Positions 1 through 8,828 of a stretch of DNA of 64,000 bases are shown one piece after another. Source of the DNA: an uncultured beta proteobacterium (GTDB lineage: Bacteria > Pseudomonadota > Gammaproteobacteria > Burkholderiales > Burkholderiaceae_E). Each line of letters begins with the position of its first letter. Position 1 is the first letter of the stretch. The notes below the pieces were generated by a model. That model was not told where the DNA came from, ran no database searches, and worked only from the letters and a program-made list of their open reading frames with translations. The DNA is taken from positions 188,285-252,284 of the forward strand of contig CAIZNI010000013.1 in the NCBI GenBank assembly GCA_903934295.1, written 5' to 3'. A program made the translations under genes and the position numbers.

Positions 1-1454
1 AGGCGCTGCAGACCGGGCCAGTCGAGCCGGGCGAGACCGGCGGCGCCGTGCGCGTTCGCCAGGATGACGACCGGCGCACAGGCAAGGGTTTCGCCGGCAC
101 CGTCGAGCAGGTGCCAGCGCTCGTGGGCCCGGTGCAGCGCGGCGACGAAGGTTCGGGGGCGCCATTCGATGGCGGCGCTGCCGGTGAGCCAGCGATGGCA
201 CAGCTCGGCAGGGTCTACCGCATCGCAGCCCGGCATCCAGAGTCCGCCCCAAGGCAAGGCGATGCCGCTGAGGGCGGATGCCTCGACGGCATCGACCACG
301 CGGGCGAGCGCCGGGTCGATGCCGGCGCGCGCGCACAGCGTGACCTGGGCGACCCGTTCGACTTCCGTGATCGCGAGTTGCAGGCGTCCTAGCGGCCGTC
401 TGGCGGGACGCCAGGGCGCCGCCAGTCGCAGCGCGTGGTGGCTCAGACGGGCAAGGAGATTGTCGTCTGGCGAGAAATGCGGGTGGTCTGCGACCACTGG
501 CTGCCCGCCGCCGGCACCCTCAAGTCCGTCCGCCGAATCCAGCACGGTGACCCGCCAGCCACGATCGGCGAGCACCGCCGCGCAGGCGCAACCCGCGAGT
601 CCTGCGCCGACGACCACCGCATGGCGTGGCGCCGTGGCAGTGGCGGGCCGATCGACTGGTTTGCGGGCTTGCGTGCGGGTCGAGATCAGCAGCGCGGCTG
701 AGCCGGCGGGCGGCTGATCCGGACCGGACTCGCGTGGCGTGAAACCCCTGGCCGTGAATTCGGCCAGCACGGAGGCGGGTTGACCGCTGGCCCACAGCAG
801 CGCGCCAGGCCGGGCAAGGCTGGCCATCGGGCGAGCCAATGCCCGAGCGGCTTCCGGCGTCAGGGGAGCGCCGGGACCCGCGTCAAGGCAGAAGGCGTCG
901 AACGCGGCGGCCAGCTGCGGCAGCATCGCTTGCGCGGGCCCGATGGCCAGCGTGAACCAGGCGCGGCGCGCGTCGGCGTCGCCCCCGGGCAGCGGCAGCC
1001 GGATCCGGTGCAGCCCCTTGCCCGTCGGCGGCCAGTGCGCGAGCAGGGCGGCCGCAACGGGATGCGCCTGAAGCCCCGACTGGGTGAGCGCATCCGTCAG
1101 TGCCTGTTTCGTGGGTGGCTCCGCTTCGATGGCGACATGGTCGAGGTGCCGGGGGCCTTCATCGGCGTGGATGAAGGCGTCGATCGCCGCCAGCAGGATC
1201 GATGGTGTCTTGAAGCCGATTTCCAGAATGGCGAAGGGCGAGTGCGCGCGCCAGGCGGCTGAGCGTGTGCAGCACGCGATCAGGGGGGAGGGCGGGTGGC
1301 CCGGCGGCGGTGAGCAGGACGAGAGAGTCAAGGCGCGCAAGCGGCCCGGTCGGCCGGCAGGGACAGGAAAGGTTCGTGGGCAGCAGGACCTGCCGGCGCA
1401 AGCGCTGCGGGCGGTCTTGGACAGCGGACGTGGGTTGAGGATACAGAGGGTGAT
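1..1454 (-). CDS. mnmC: MnmC-like bifunctional tRNA modification protein (methyltransferase-like N-domain plus FAD-dependent oxidoreductase C-domain), cut by the left window edge; start uncertain
   Basis: Reading the - strand gives FAILEIGFKTPSILLAAIDAF...HLDHVAIEAEP...VDAF/LDAG... then RHAVVVGAGLAGCACAAVLADRGWRVTVLD...HFSPDDNLLARLSHHALRLA. This is the MnmC order with an intact GxGxxG. The frame is open to 1454 with no clear ATG start. Confidence 0.75.
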   Translation of the reverse strand, partial: MTLCILNPRPLSKTARSACAGRSCCPRTFPVPAGRPGRLRALTLSSCSPPPGHPPSPLIACCTRSAAWRAHSPFAILEIGFKTPSILLAAIDAFIHADEGPRHLDHVAIEAEPPTKQALTDALTQSGLQAHPVAAALLAHWPPTGKGLHRIRLPLPGGDADARRAWFTLAIGPAQAMLPQLAAAFDAFCLDAGPGAPLTPEAARALARPMASLARPGALLWASGQPASVLAEFTARGFTPRESGPDQPPAGSAALLISTRTQARKPVDRPATATAPRHAVVVGAGLAGCACAAVLADRGWRVTVLDSADGLEGAGGGQPVVADHPHFSPDDNLLARLSHHALRLAAPWRPARRPLGRLQLAITEVERVAQVTLCARAGIDPALARVVDAVEASALSGIALPWGGLWMPGCDAVDPAELCHRWLTGSAAIEWRPRTFVAALHRAHERWHLLDGAGETLACAPVVILANAHGAAGLARLDWPGLQR

Positions 1455-1519
1455 TCATGACGCCTAGCCTGGAGACGCTCGTTTGCCTTTTCGTTCTGTC
1501 TCTCACTGTCCTAATCGTA

Positions 1520-1540
1520 GTAATATTACGTATTACGTAA
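1520..1540. promoter_or_regulatory. AT-rich palindrome/direct-repeat cluster between divergent genes; candidate operator for the KfrA-like protein
   Basis: GTAATATTAC palindrome (1520-1529) overlapping the tandem TTACGTA-TTACGTA(A) (1526-1540), just 5' of the ATG at 1560. Confidence 0.5.
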
Positions 1541-1559
1541 GTAAAAATGATAAACATCG

Positions 1560-2348
1560 ATGAATCCTGATCTGAGTGCCGACATCGAAGCCCTGAAGCG
1601 CCAGTTCCCGAACACTCGCGAGCTGTATCGGGAGGTCTGCGCCCTGCTGTTCTTCCGGCATGGCATCACCCCGACCGCCAGTCGCCTCTACCAGCTGGTC
1701 AAGCGCGGCAGCATGAGTACGCCGACCGACGTCTTGCGGCAGTTCTGGGTCGATCTGCGCGAGAACGCCCGGGTCCGGCTGGACCGCTCGGATCTGCCGA
1801 CCGAGTTGCGTGAACTCGGCGGCGAGTGGCTTTCACGGGTGTGGTCGCTGGCCCAGCAGAGCGCCCAGGCCGAACTTGCACCGATGCGCGACCAGCACGG
1901 TGAGCAGGTCCGCCAGGCCGGTGCCGAAGTTCAGGCGGTCCGGGCCGAACTCGAACGGCTTCGCGAGCGCCTGCGACAGGCGCAGGCCGATCTCGAAGCG
2001 GCGGGTGCGCGAGAAGCCGACGCGGCTCGCGAGCTGGCGACCAACCAGGGTCGAATTGCCTCGATGACGGAAATGCTGCGCGAGACCGCCCAGGAAATGC
2101 AGCGGGTTCGTCAGGAACTGGCGTGGGTTGCGCGCGACGCCGCGCGGGCGACCGGCGAGGCCAATGCGCTGCGCGTGCAACTGGAGCTGGCCAGCCGTCG
2201 CCCGCGTCGTGCGCCGGCTTCGGCGCCGCCGGCCGCCCGCCGCGACAGCCAGGAGGCGCTCGCGCTCGATCCGGTTGCATTTGCACCAGCGAGCGATCAG
2301 CCTTCGCTCATCGTCGATCAACCCCCTGAAGACGTCAGACACCCATGA
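1560..2348 (+). CDS. KfrA-like DNA-binding protein: N-terminal KfrA_N domain plus long coiled coil
   Basis: N-terminus LYREVCALLFFRHGITPTASRLYQLVKRGSMSTPTDVLRQFW, followed by a Glu/Arg/Ala-rich coiled coil. Confidence 0.8.
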   Translation: MNPDLSADIEALKRQFPNTRELYREVCALLFFRHGITPTASRLYQLVKRGSMSTPTDVLRQFWVDLRENARVRLDRSDLPTELRELGGEWLSRVWSLAQQSAQAELAPMRDQHGEQVRQAGAEVQAVRAELERLRERLRQAQADLEAAGAREADAARELATNQGRIASMTEMLRETAQEMQRVRQELAWVARDAARATGEANALRVQLELASRRPRRAPASAPPAARRDSQEALALDPVAFAPASDQPSLIVDQPPEDVRHP

Positions 2349-3319
2349 CAGCTGCATTCGATGTCCCGGTCACCCGCACCCTGGCGCGCGTGATTGCCTC
2401 GGTTCCCGCTTCCGACGGCGCTGGCGTGCGGCTTCGACGCAGCATCGGCGCGCAGCCCTCGCATCGGCTCGATCCCTTCCTGATGCTCGACGAGTTCTCG
2501 TCGGAAGACGCCGCCGATTATCTGGCCGGATTCCCGTCGCATCCGCACCGCGGCTTCGAGACGGTCACCTACATGCTCGACGGACACCTGCTGCACGAGG
2601 ATCACCTGGGCAATCGCGGTGACCTGCTGCCGGGGGCGGTGCAATGGATGACCGCCGGCCGGGGAATCATCCACTCGGAGATGCCCCAGCAGCAAAGCGG
2701 ACGCATGCGCGGGTTTCAGCTGTGGCTGAATCTGCCGGCGCGACTGAAGATGCAGCCGGCCTGGTATCGCGATATTGCGCCGGTCGAACTGCCGGTGCTG
2801 GCGCTGCCCGGCGGCGGCCAACTCAAGGTGATCGCGGGGACCGCGCCGATTCCTGAGGCGGCTGGTGCGGTCGCGCCCGGTGCCGTCATGCCGGGAGGCA
2901 GCCGCGCTGCGTTCACTACCCCTCCCGGCGAACCGGACAGCACCCTGATCCGCGGCCCGATCGGCGGGCCTCGCTGGCAGGACTCGACCGATCCGATCTA
3001 CTGGGACCTGATTCTCGAGCCGCATGGTTGCCTGGTCCAACCGCTGCCGGCCGGGCATCAGGCATTCGTCTACCTGTATGAGGGGCAGGCCTGGATTGGT
3101 CCGGCGGACGACCGCTCGGCATTGCCCGCACACGCGGCTGGCGTGCTGAGCGAGGGAACCCAGCTTCGCATCGAGGCGGGCGGGCAGGGGTTGCGCGCGC
3201 TGGTGCTGGCTGCTCGGCCGTTGAAGGAACCGGTGGCGCAGTACGGGCCCTTCGTGATGAACACCCACGAGGAACTCGAGCAGGCGGTGGCGGACTTTCG
3301 CAGCGGCCGGCTGACCTGA
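2345..3319 (+). CDS. Pirin family protein
   Basis: LDPFLMLDEFSSEDAADYLAGFPSHPHRGFETVTYMLDG...QWMTAGRGIIHSEMPQ is the pirin cupin signature. Confidence 0.93.
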   Translation: MTAAFDVPVTRTLARVIASVPASDGAGVRLRRSIGAQPSHRLDPFLMLDEFSSEDAADYLAGFPSHPHRGFETVTYMLDGHLLHEDHLGNRGDLLPGAVQWMTAGRGIIHSEMPQQQSGRMRGFQLWLNLPARLKMQPAWYRDIAPVELPVLALPGGGQLKVIAGTAPIPEAAGAVAPGAVMPGGSRAAFTTPPGEPDSTLIRGPIGGPRWQDSTDPIYWDLILEPHGCLVQPLPAGHQAFVYLYEGQAWIGPADDRSALPAHAAGVLSEGTQLRIEAGGQGLRALVLAARPLKEPVAQYGPFVMNTHEELEQAVADFRSGRLT

Positions 3320-3338
3320 GGGTCCGGCCGGCCGCCCC

Positions 3339-3401
3339 GACGCCCGACGCCCGACGCCCGACGCCCGACGCCCGACGCCCGACGCCCGACGCCCGACGCC
3401 C
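3339..3401. repeat. 7-bp tandem repeat GACGCCC, 9 copies
   Basis: Nine exact GACGCCC units read directly between pirin and EamA. Confidence 0.97.
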
Positions 3402-3489
3402 GACGACTCTTCCGGCACCCGCCATCGATCCGATCCACATTGCCGCGGCGCTGCTGAGCGCTCTGCTTCACGCCGGCTGGAATGCCGGG

Positions 3490-4263
3490 GTGAAGGCCAG
3501 CGAGCGGGCGCCGCAGGCGATGGCCGCCCAGATGCTGGTGGCCGCCGCGATCTCGGTGCCGATCCTGCTGGTGACAGGCCTGCCGGCGGTCGGCGCCTGG
3601 AAATGGATCGCCGCCTCGACGTTGATCAACCTGCTGGCGGTGCGGGCCCTGCTGCGCGCCTACGAGCTGGCGGGATTCGGTCTCGTCTATCCGATCGGGC
3701 GCGCGGTGTCGGTCCTTCTGGTGGCGCCCTTGTCGGTGTGGCTCGCCGGTGAGCGGCTCGGCCCGGCTTTGCTGGGGGGGATCGGGCTGATCGTCGTGTC
3801 GCTCGGGCTGGTGGGCATGAGCGCGCGGCACGATCGCAATCTTCAGCCGCGCGCGCTTGCCTGGACGCTGGCCAGCGGGGTCGCGATCGCCTGTTATGTG
3901 CTGGCCGATGCGCAGGGCGTCCGACAGTCGGGCTCGACGCTGGCCTACGCGAGCGCGGTGTCGATCGGCAATGCCTTGATCGTCTATCTGAGCCAGCACC
4001 GGGCAATCGCGCCGTGGCGGCTGGTGCGCGAGCATTGGCGGGTTGCGGTCCCCTGCGGCCTGGCGTCTTCGGTCTCGTATTTTCTGATCTTGTGGGTGTG
4101 GCGCCAGGCGCCGATTGCACCGGCCTCGGCGCTGCGCGACACCAGCGCGATCTTCGCGCTCCTGATCGCGGTCTTGTGGATGAAGGAGTCCCTGGGCGGC
4201 TGGCGGCTGGCGGCCCTGCTGATCGCCGCGGCGGCGATCCCGCTGCTGCGGCTGGGCGCTTGA
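3490..4263 (+). CDS. EamA/DMT family transporter; the true N-terminus probably lies upstream of this GTG
   Basis: Multi-TM protein. Upstream in-frame sequence IDPIHIAAALLSALLHAGWNAGVKA looks like TM1. Confidence 0.8.
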   Translation: MKASERAPQAMAAQMLVAAAISVPILLVTGLPAVGAWKWIAASTLINLLAVRALLRAYELAGFGLVYPIGRAVSVLLVAPLSVWLAGERLGPALLGGIGLIVVSLGLVGMSARHDRNLQPRALAWTLASGVAIACYVLADAQGVRQSGSTLAYASAVSIGNALIVYLSQHRAIAPWRLVREHWRVAVPCGLASSVSYFLILWVWRQAPIAPASALRDTSAIFALLIAVLWMKESLGGWRLAALLIAAAAIPLLRLGA

Positions 4264-4494
4264 AGCGGCCGCGCGTGCCGAATCGGCAAGGACTCGATGA
4301 CCCGAAAGCGCGTGCGTTCACTGCGCCGGGTCGGCTTGGTGTCGGTCATCCCTGGGAGGCGGGTCAGCAGCCAGACTGACCGCGCCGCGCCGCTGCCCAG
4401 GCAGAGCAGCGCCTGACGTGCCGGCCGCTGGATCGTCAGGTCGGGGCGGAACATGGATTGCCTGGCGGGCCGCAGTACCGGTCGGCCGCGGGGC

Positions 4495-5301
4495 TCAGTT
4501 GCCCTCGAAGCGCGGCGGCCGCTTTTCCATGAAGGCGCGGGCGCCCTCGCGGTAGTCGTTGCTCTGACCGCAGGCAGCGACTGCTTCACGAGCCGCCTGG
4601 AATCGCTGATCGAGCGCCTCGGGACCGGCCGGCACGCCGCGCGCGAACAGCAGCGCTTCCATCGACCGCTTGGCGGCGTGCTGGGTCAGCGGCGCGTTCT
4701 CGGCGATGCTGGCGGCCAGCGCGGCCACGGTGGCGTCAAGTTCGGCCGCGGCGGTGACCTGGAGCACGAAGCCCATCGCCAGCGCATCGGCGGCACCGAA
4801 GATGCGGGCGGTGTAGAACAGTTCCAGGGTGCGCTGCGGGCCCAGCAGCGAGAGGAATCGCGCGACGCCCGAGGTGCTGTAGCCCAGGCCGAGCCGGGCT
4901 GCGGGCATCCGGAACCGGGCGTCGTCCGAGCAGATGCGCAGGTCGCAGGCCGCGGCCAGGCCCAGGCCGCCGCCCATGCAGATGCCGCGGATCTTGGCGA
5001 TGGTGGGCTTGCGGTTTTCGACCGGGGAGCGGTAGCCGGCGTCCACCGCGGCGTCGTAGAGCGCGCGTGCCGACGGGTCGGTGCGGGCGCTTTCGAACTG
5101 CGAGATGTCGGCGCCCGACACGAAGGCGCGGTCGCCATCCCCCTCGATCACGATCACCCGGATCGCCGGGTCGGCGTCGAGTTCAGCGATCGCCTGTGGC
5201 AGCGCCTGCCACATGCCCAGGCTCATGGCGTTGAATTTTGCGGGATTCGACAGGACAATCGAGCCGACCGGACCGGTGCGGCGGACAAGGACTTCGGGCA
5301 T
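4495..5301 (-). CDS. Enoyl-CoA hydratase/isomerase family protein
   Basis: Crotonase motifs SGADISQFE and KPTIAKIRGICMGGGLGLAAACDLRICSDDARF. Confidence 0.9.
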   Translation of the reverse strand: MPEVLVRRTGPVGSIVLSNPAKFNAMSLGMWQALPQAIAELDADPAIRVIVIEGDGDRAFVSGADISQFESARTDPSARALYDAAVDAGYRSPVENRKPTIAKIRGICMGGGLGLAAACDLRICSDDARFRMPAARLGLGYSTSGVARFLSLLGPQRTLELFYTARIFGAADALAMGFVLQVTAAAELDATVAALAASIAENAPLTQHAAKRSMEALLFARGVPAGPEALDQRFQAAREAVAACGQSNDYREGARAFMEKRPPRFEGN

Positions 5302-5410
5302 GCAGGCTCCGCAAGGAAGGAGAATCGTCGGGAAACGGACGCCGTCGATTCTGGCAGAAAGACGGCCCCCTGCGGTTCGGTCTCGCCACTCACTGACATT
5401 GGAGCTTCAC

Positions 5411-5689
5411 ATGATCGAGACGGAAAACTTCACGGCGGCGCTGCTGCGCGACGGTTATCTCGACGTCGAGACGCGAACCATCGGGCCGAACATCGAGGTG
5501 CCGCTGCACAGCCATGCCTTCGATGTGCGCGCGCTGGTGCTGAGCGGACAGGCCGGCATCGACTGCGGCCAGGGCGTCGTGGTCTACCGCAGTGGCGATG
5601 TGGTGGAGGTCGCCGCCGGCTGCCCCCACACCGAGTCGTATGGCCCGCAGGGCTACACCTTCCTGGTGGGCCGGCGCCACCCGGCATGA
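5411..5689 (+). CDS. Small cupin-domain protein
   Basis: MIETENFTAALLRDGYLDVETRTIGPNIEVPLHSHAFDVRALVLSGQAGI...VAAGCPHTE. Confidence 0.8.
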   Translation: MIETENFTAALLRDGYLDVETRTIGPNIEVPLHSHAFDVRALVLSGQAGIDCGQGVVVYRSGDVVEVAAGCPHTESYGPQGYTFLVGRRHPA

Positions 5690-5729
5690 GTCGGCGGCGC
5701 GCGGCGGTGCGGGCGGTCCGGAACAGCCG

Positions 5730-6767
5730 ATGAGGCGCGCGCCGCTCTATCGGTCGTCGCGCTCGCCGCGTCTCGGGGCCTCGGCCGGTGAACGGGTGCA
5801 GACGAACCCGGCTTCGACACCCGCTTCGACCGCGACTTCGACTTCGACCTCGACCTCGACCCCTGCGGCGGCTGCGCCCCCGACCCTGGCCGCGGCCGCC
5901 GCTGCGGCGCCGGCCCGAACCCCCGAAGCCCCTGCGCGCCGCTGGCGCCGATCGCTCCAGGCGCTCGGCGCCGTCGTTGCACTGCTCATGCTGGGATGGC
6001 TGGCGCGCGGCGCCTGGCCGCCGGCCGACGCGGGCTTCACCCAGGATGACATCGATGCCGCCGTGACCCGCAGCCTGAGCACGACGACCCTGCCGTCGCA
6101 GGCGGCGCGCGCCTACGAGGTGATTCGACCATCGGTCGTGCTGGTGCAGGCGGTCCCGGAACCGGGGCAGACCGACGGCAAGGGGACGCCGCGCGCGGCG
6201 GCCCGGCCGGATCGCGCCGGTCCCGGCGAGCCCGGCAGCGTGGGCACCGGGGTGGTGATCGTCGACAAGGGCCTCATCCTCACCAACCTGCATGTCGTTG
6301 CCGGCGCGCGGCGCATCCGGATCACCTTCGCCGACGGGTTCGAGTCCGAGGCGACGATGGTCGGCGCGCAACCCGAAAACGATCTCGCGGTGCTGCAGGC
6401 CCGCAGCATTCCCGACGACCTGGTTGCGGCTGCGATGCGGTCCAGCGCCGACCTCGCGGTGGGCGACCTGGTGGTGGCGGTCGGTTTTCCGTTCGGCATC
6501 GGCCCGTCGGCGTCCGCCGGCGTGGTGTCGGGCCTCAAGCGCGACTACCGCTCGCCCGAAGGGCAGCGCACCATCGGCAACCTGATCCAGTTCGACGCGG
6601 CGGCCAATCCGGGCAACTCCGGCGGTCCGCTCGTTACCGCCGAAGGCGAAGTGGTGGGCATCGTGACCGGCATCCTGAGCCCCGGCAGCCAGCGCTTCTT
6701 CATCGGCATCGGTTTCGCCGTGCCGATCGAGAGCGCAGCCTCGGCGGCCGGCATCGCCCCTTTCTGA
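5730..6767 (+). CDS. Membrane-anchored S1C (DegP/HtrA-like) trypsin-like serine protease without an evident PDZ domain
   Basis: TM segment LGAVVALLMLGWLARG; catalytic motifs LTNLHVVAGA, ENDLAVLQ, QFDAAANPGNSGGPLV. Confidence 0.88.
   Translation: MRRAPLYRSSRSPRLGASAGERVQTNPASTPASTATSTSTSTSTPAAAAPPTLAAAAAAAPARTPEAPARRWRRSLQALGAVVALLMLGWLARGAWPPADAGFTQDDIDAAVTRSLSTTTLPSQAARAYEVIRPSVVLVQAVPEPGQTDGKGTPRAAARPDRAGPGEPGSVGTGVVIVDKGLILTNLHVVAGARRIRITFADGFESEATMVGAQPENDLAVLQARSIPDDLVAAAMRSSADLAVGDLVVAVGFPFGIGPSASAGVVSGLKRDYRSPEGQRTIGNLIQFDAAANPGNSGGPLVTAEGEVVGIVTGILSPGSQRFFIGIGFAVPIESAASAAGIAPF
5812..5862. repeat. Imperfect hexanucleotide (TTCGAC/CTCGAC) microsatellite in the protease N-terminal linker
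   Basis: Encodes (S/T)n-rich TATSTSTSTSTPAAAAPP. Confidence 0.85.
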
Positions 6768-6826
6768 GCAGTCAACCGAACCGACCCGACCCACCGGCGC
6801 ATCGCCATTCTTCGCAAAGGCCCCGC

Positions 6827-7843
6827 ATGGAAAATCGTTCAAGCGACGCGAGCAGCAGCGCCCCGGTACTGGAACGCATCCTCTATGAAGTGAAGAAGGT
6901 GGTGGTGGGCCAGGACCACTTCCTGGAGCGGATGATGGTCGCCATCCTGGCGCAGGGCCATCTGCTGGTCGAGGGCGTGCCGGGCCTGGCCAAGACGCTG
7001 ACCGTCAAGACGCTGGCGAGCGTGATCCAGGGCGGCTTCAAGCGCATCCAGTTCACCCCCGATCTGGTGCCCGCCGACCTGATCGGCACCCGCATCTACA
7101 ACCAGAAGACGGGCGAATTCGCCACCGCGCTGGGACCGGTGTTCACCAACCTGCTGCTGGCCGACGAGATCAATCGTGCGCCGGCCAAGGTCCAGAGCGC
7201 GCTGCTCGAAGTCATGCAGGAGCATCAGGTGACGATTGCCGGCGAGACCTATCCGGTGGGCGAACCGTTCCTGGTCATGGCGACCCAGAATCCGATCGAG
7301 ACCGAGGGCACCTATCCGCTGCCCGAGGCGCAGGTCGATCGCTTCATGATGAAGGTGCTGGTGGGCTATCCCCGTGAGGAGGAGGAGTTTGTCATCGTCG
7401 AGCGGGTCACCGGCCCGCGGCCGACCGTCTCGCCGGTGGCCACCACCGAGCAGTTGCGCGAGTTGCAGGCGCTGGCCCGCCAGGGTTTCGTCGACCCGGT
7501 CCTGATCCAGTACGCGGTGCGTCTGGTCGGGGCCACGCGCGACCCGGCCCGCTGCGGGCTCCCCGACCTGTCGCGCCACCTGGCGTTCGGCGCGAGTCCG
7601 CGCGCCTCGATCCACCTGATCGAGGGCGCCCGGGCGCTCGCCTTCCTGCGTGGTCGCGACTATGTGTTCCCGCAGGATCTGCTGGACATCGCCCCGGATG
7701 TCCTGCGCCATCGCCTGGTGTTGTCCTACGAGGCGCTGTCCGACGGCGTGTCCGCCGATCAGCTGATCGCGCGGTTGCTGCAGCACCTGCCGCCGCCCGA
7801 AAAACCGCTCGAATCCCATGTCCGAATCCCCCGGGGCGTCTGA
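6827..7843 (+). CDS. MoxR family AAA+ ATPase
   Basis: GHLLVEGVPGLAKT Walker A, LLLADEINRAPAKVQSALLEVMQE, ATQNPIETEGTYPLPEAQVDRF. Confidence 0.95.
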   Translation: MENRSSDASSSAPVLERILYEVKKVVVGQDHFLERMMVAILAQGHLLVEGVPGLAKTLTVKTLASVIQGGFKRIQFTPDLVPADLIGTRIYNQKTGEFATALGPVFTNLLLADEINRAPAKVQSALLEVMQEHQVTIAGETYPVGEPFLVMATQNPIETEGTYPLPEAQVDRFMMKVLVGYPREEEEFVIVERVTGPRPTVSPVATTEQLRELQALARQGFVDPVLIQYAVRLVGATRDPARCGLPDLSRHLAFGASPRASIHLIEGARALAFLRGRDYVFPQDLLDIAPDVLRHRLVLSYEALSDGVSADQLIARLLQHLPPPEKPLESHVRIPRGV

Positions 7844-8828
7844 GCGGCTGCTGCGGCGCATCGAGTGGACCTCGTTGCGCCGTCTGGACGGCCTGCTGCA
7901 GGGTGACTACCGCACGCTGCTGCGCGGGGCCGGGCTGGATCTGGCCGACCTGCGCGAGTACCAGTTTCAGGACGACGTGCGGCGCATCGACTGGAACGCG
8001 ACCGCCCGGCTCGATGTTCCCCAGGTGCGCGATTACCTCGAGGACCGCGAACTCGCCGCCTGGTTCGTGCTCGATCTGAGCGCCTCGGTCGACTTCGGTT
8101 CGGGCGCGGTCAGCAAGCGCGACCTGTGCGCCGGGTTCACCGGTCTGCTGGGGCGGGTGCTGCTGCGGCACGGCAATCGGGTGGGTGCGGTCTGCGCAGG
8201 CGGTGACGGTGCCTGCACCGTGCTGCCCGCGCGCGGCGGTCGGACGCACCTGCTGCATCTGCTGTCGCGCATCGCCGCGAAGGTATCGGGAACAGGCGCG
8301 GGGGCGGTGGCAACGCCAGCGCCAGGGCCAGGGCCAGGGCCAGCACCCGCACCGGGCGGGCTCACCGATCTGGGTGCCATGCTCACCCGCGCGGCCGGGC
8401 TCATCCGGCGCCGTTCGCTGGTGCTGGTGGTCTCCGACTTCATCAGCACGCCCGGTTGGGAGCAAGCGTTGGCGCGCCTGTCGATGCGCCATGACGTCAT
8501 CGCGGTGCGTCTGCTCGATCCGCTCGAGGAGCGTCTGCCCGACCTCGGGCTCGTGCCCTTGCGCGACTCGGAAACCGGCGACTGGCTGATGGTCGACACC
8601 GGCGATCGCGGCGTGCGGGCGCGCTACGAGGCGCTGGCGCAGGCTGCGGACGAACGGCTGCAGGCCGCGCTGGCGCGAGCCGGTGTCGATGCGCTGGAAT
8701 TGCGCTGCGACGAGGACGTCGCGCAGGCGCTGTTCGGTTTTCTGCAGTTGCGCAAGCAGCGGGCACGCCTGAGTGCGGGGGCCGCTTCGGCGGCGATGGC
8801 GGCGCTGGCCGCGGGGAGGGTCGTGTGA
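7818..8828 (+). CDS. DUF58 domain-containing protein
   Basis: GLDLADLREYQFQDDVRRIDWNATARL...FVLDLSAS; overlaps the MoxR ORF. Confidence 0.9.
   Translation: MSESPGASERLLRRIEWTSLRRLDGLLQGDYRTLLRGAGLDLADLREYQFQDDVRRIDWNATARLDVPQVRDYLEDRELAAWFVLDLSASVDFGSGAVSKRDLCAGFTGLLGRVLLRHGNRVGAVCAGGDGACTVLPARGGRTHLLHLLSRIAAKVSGTGAGAVATPAPGPGPGPAPAPGGLTDLGAMLTRAAGLIRRRSLVLVVSDFISTPGWEQALARLSMRHDVIAVRLLDPLEERLPDLGLVPLRDSETGDWLMVDTGDRGVRARYEALAQAADERLQAALARAGVDALELRCDEDVAQALFGFLQLRKQRARLSAGAASAAMAALAAGRVV

Noticed and set aside
1159-1557. 132-aa ORF starting MFIIFTYVIRN
   Set aside because: Overlaps the MnmC-like frame and the divergent promoter; no domain.
3339-3401. CRISPR array at the short repeat
   Set aside because: Contiguous 7-bp units without spacers; no cas genes in the window. 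The 8-bp arrays and the hairpin array at 39616 were rejected for the same reason.
3984-4589. 201-aa - strand ORF between EamA and enoyl-CoA hydratase
   Set aside because: Mostly antisense to EamA and Arg/Ala/Pro-rich with no motif.
8319-8342. CCAGGG repeats in DUF58 as a regulatory array
   Set aside because: In-frame coding repeat producing a PGPGPGP linker; simple low complexity.
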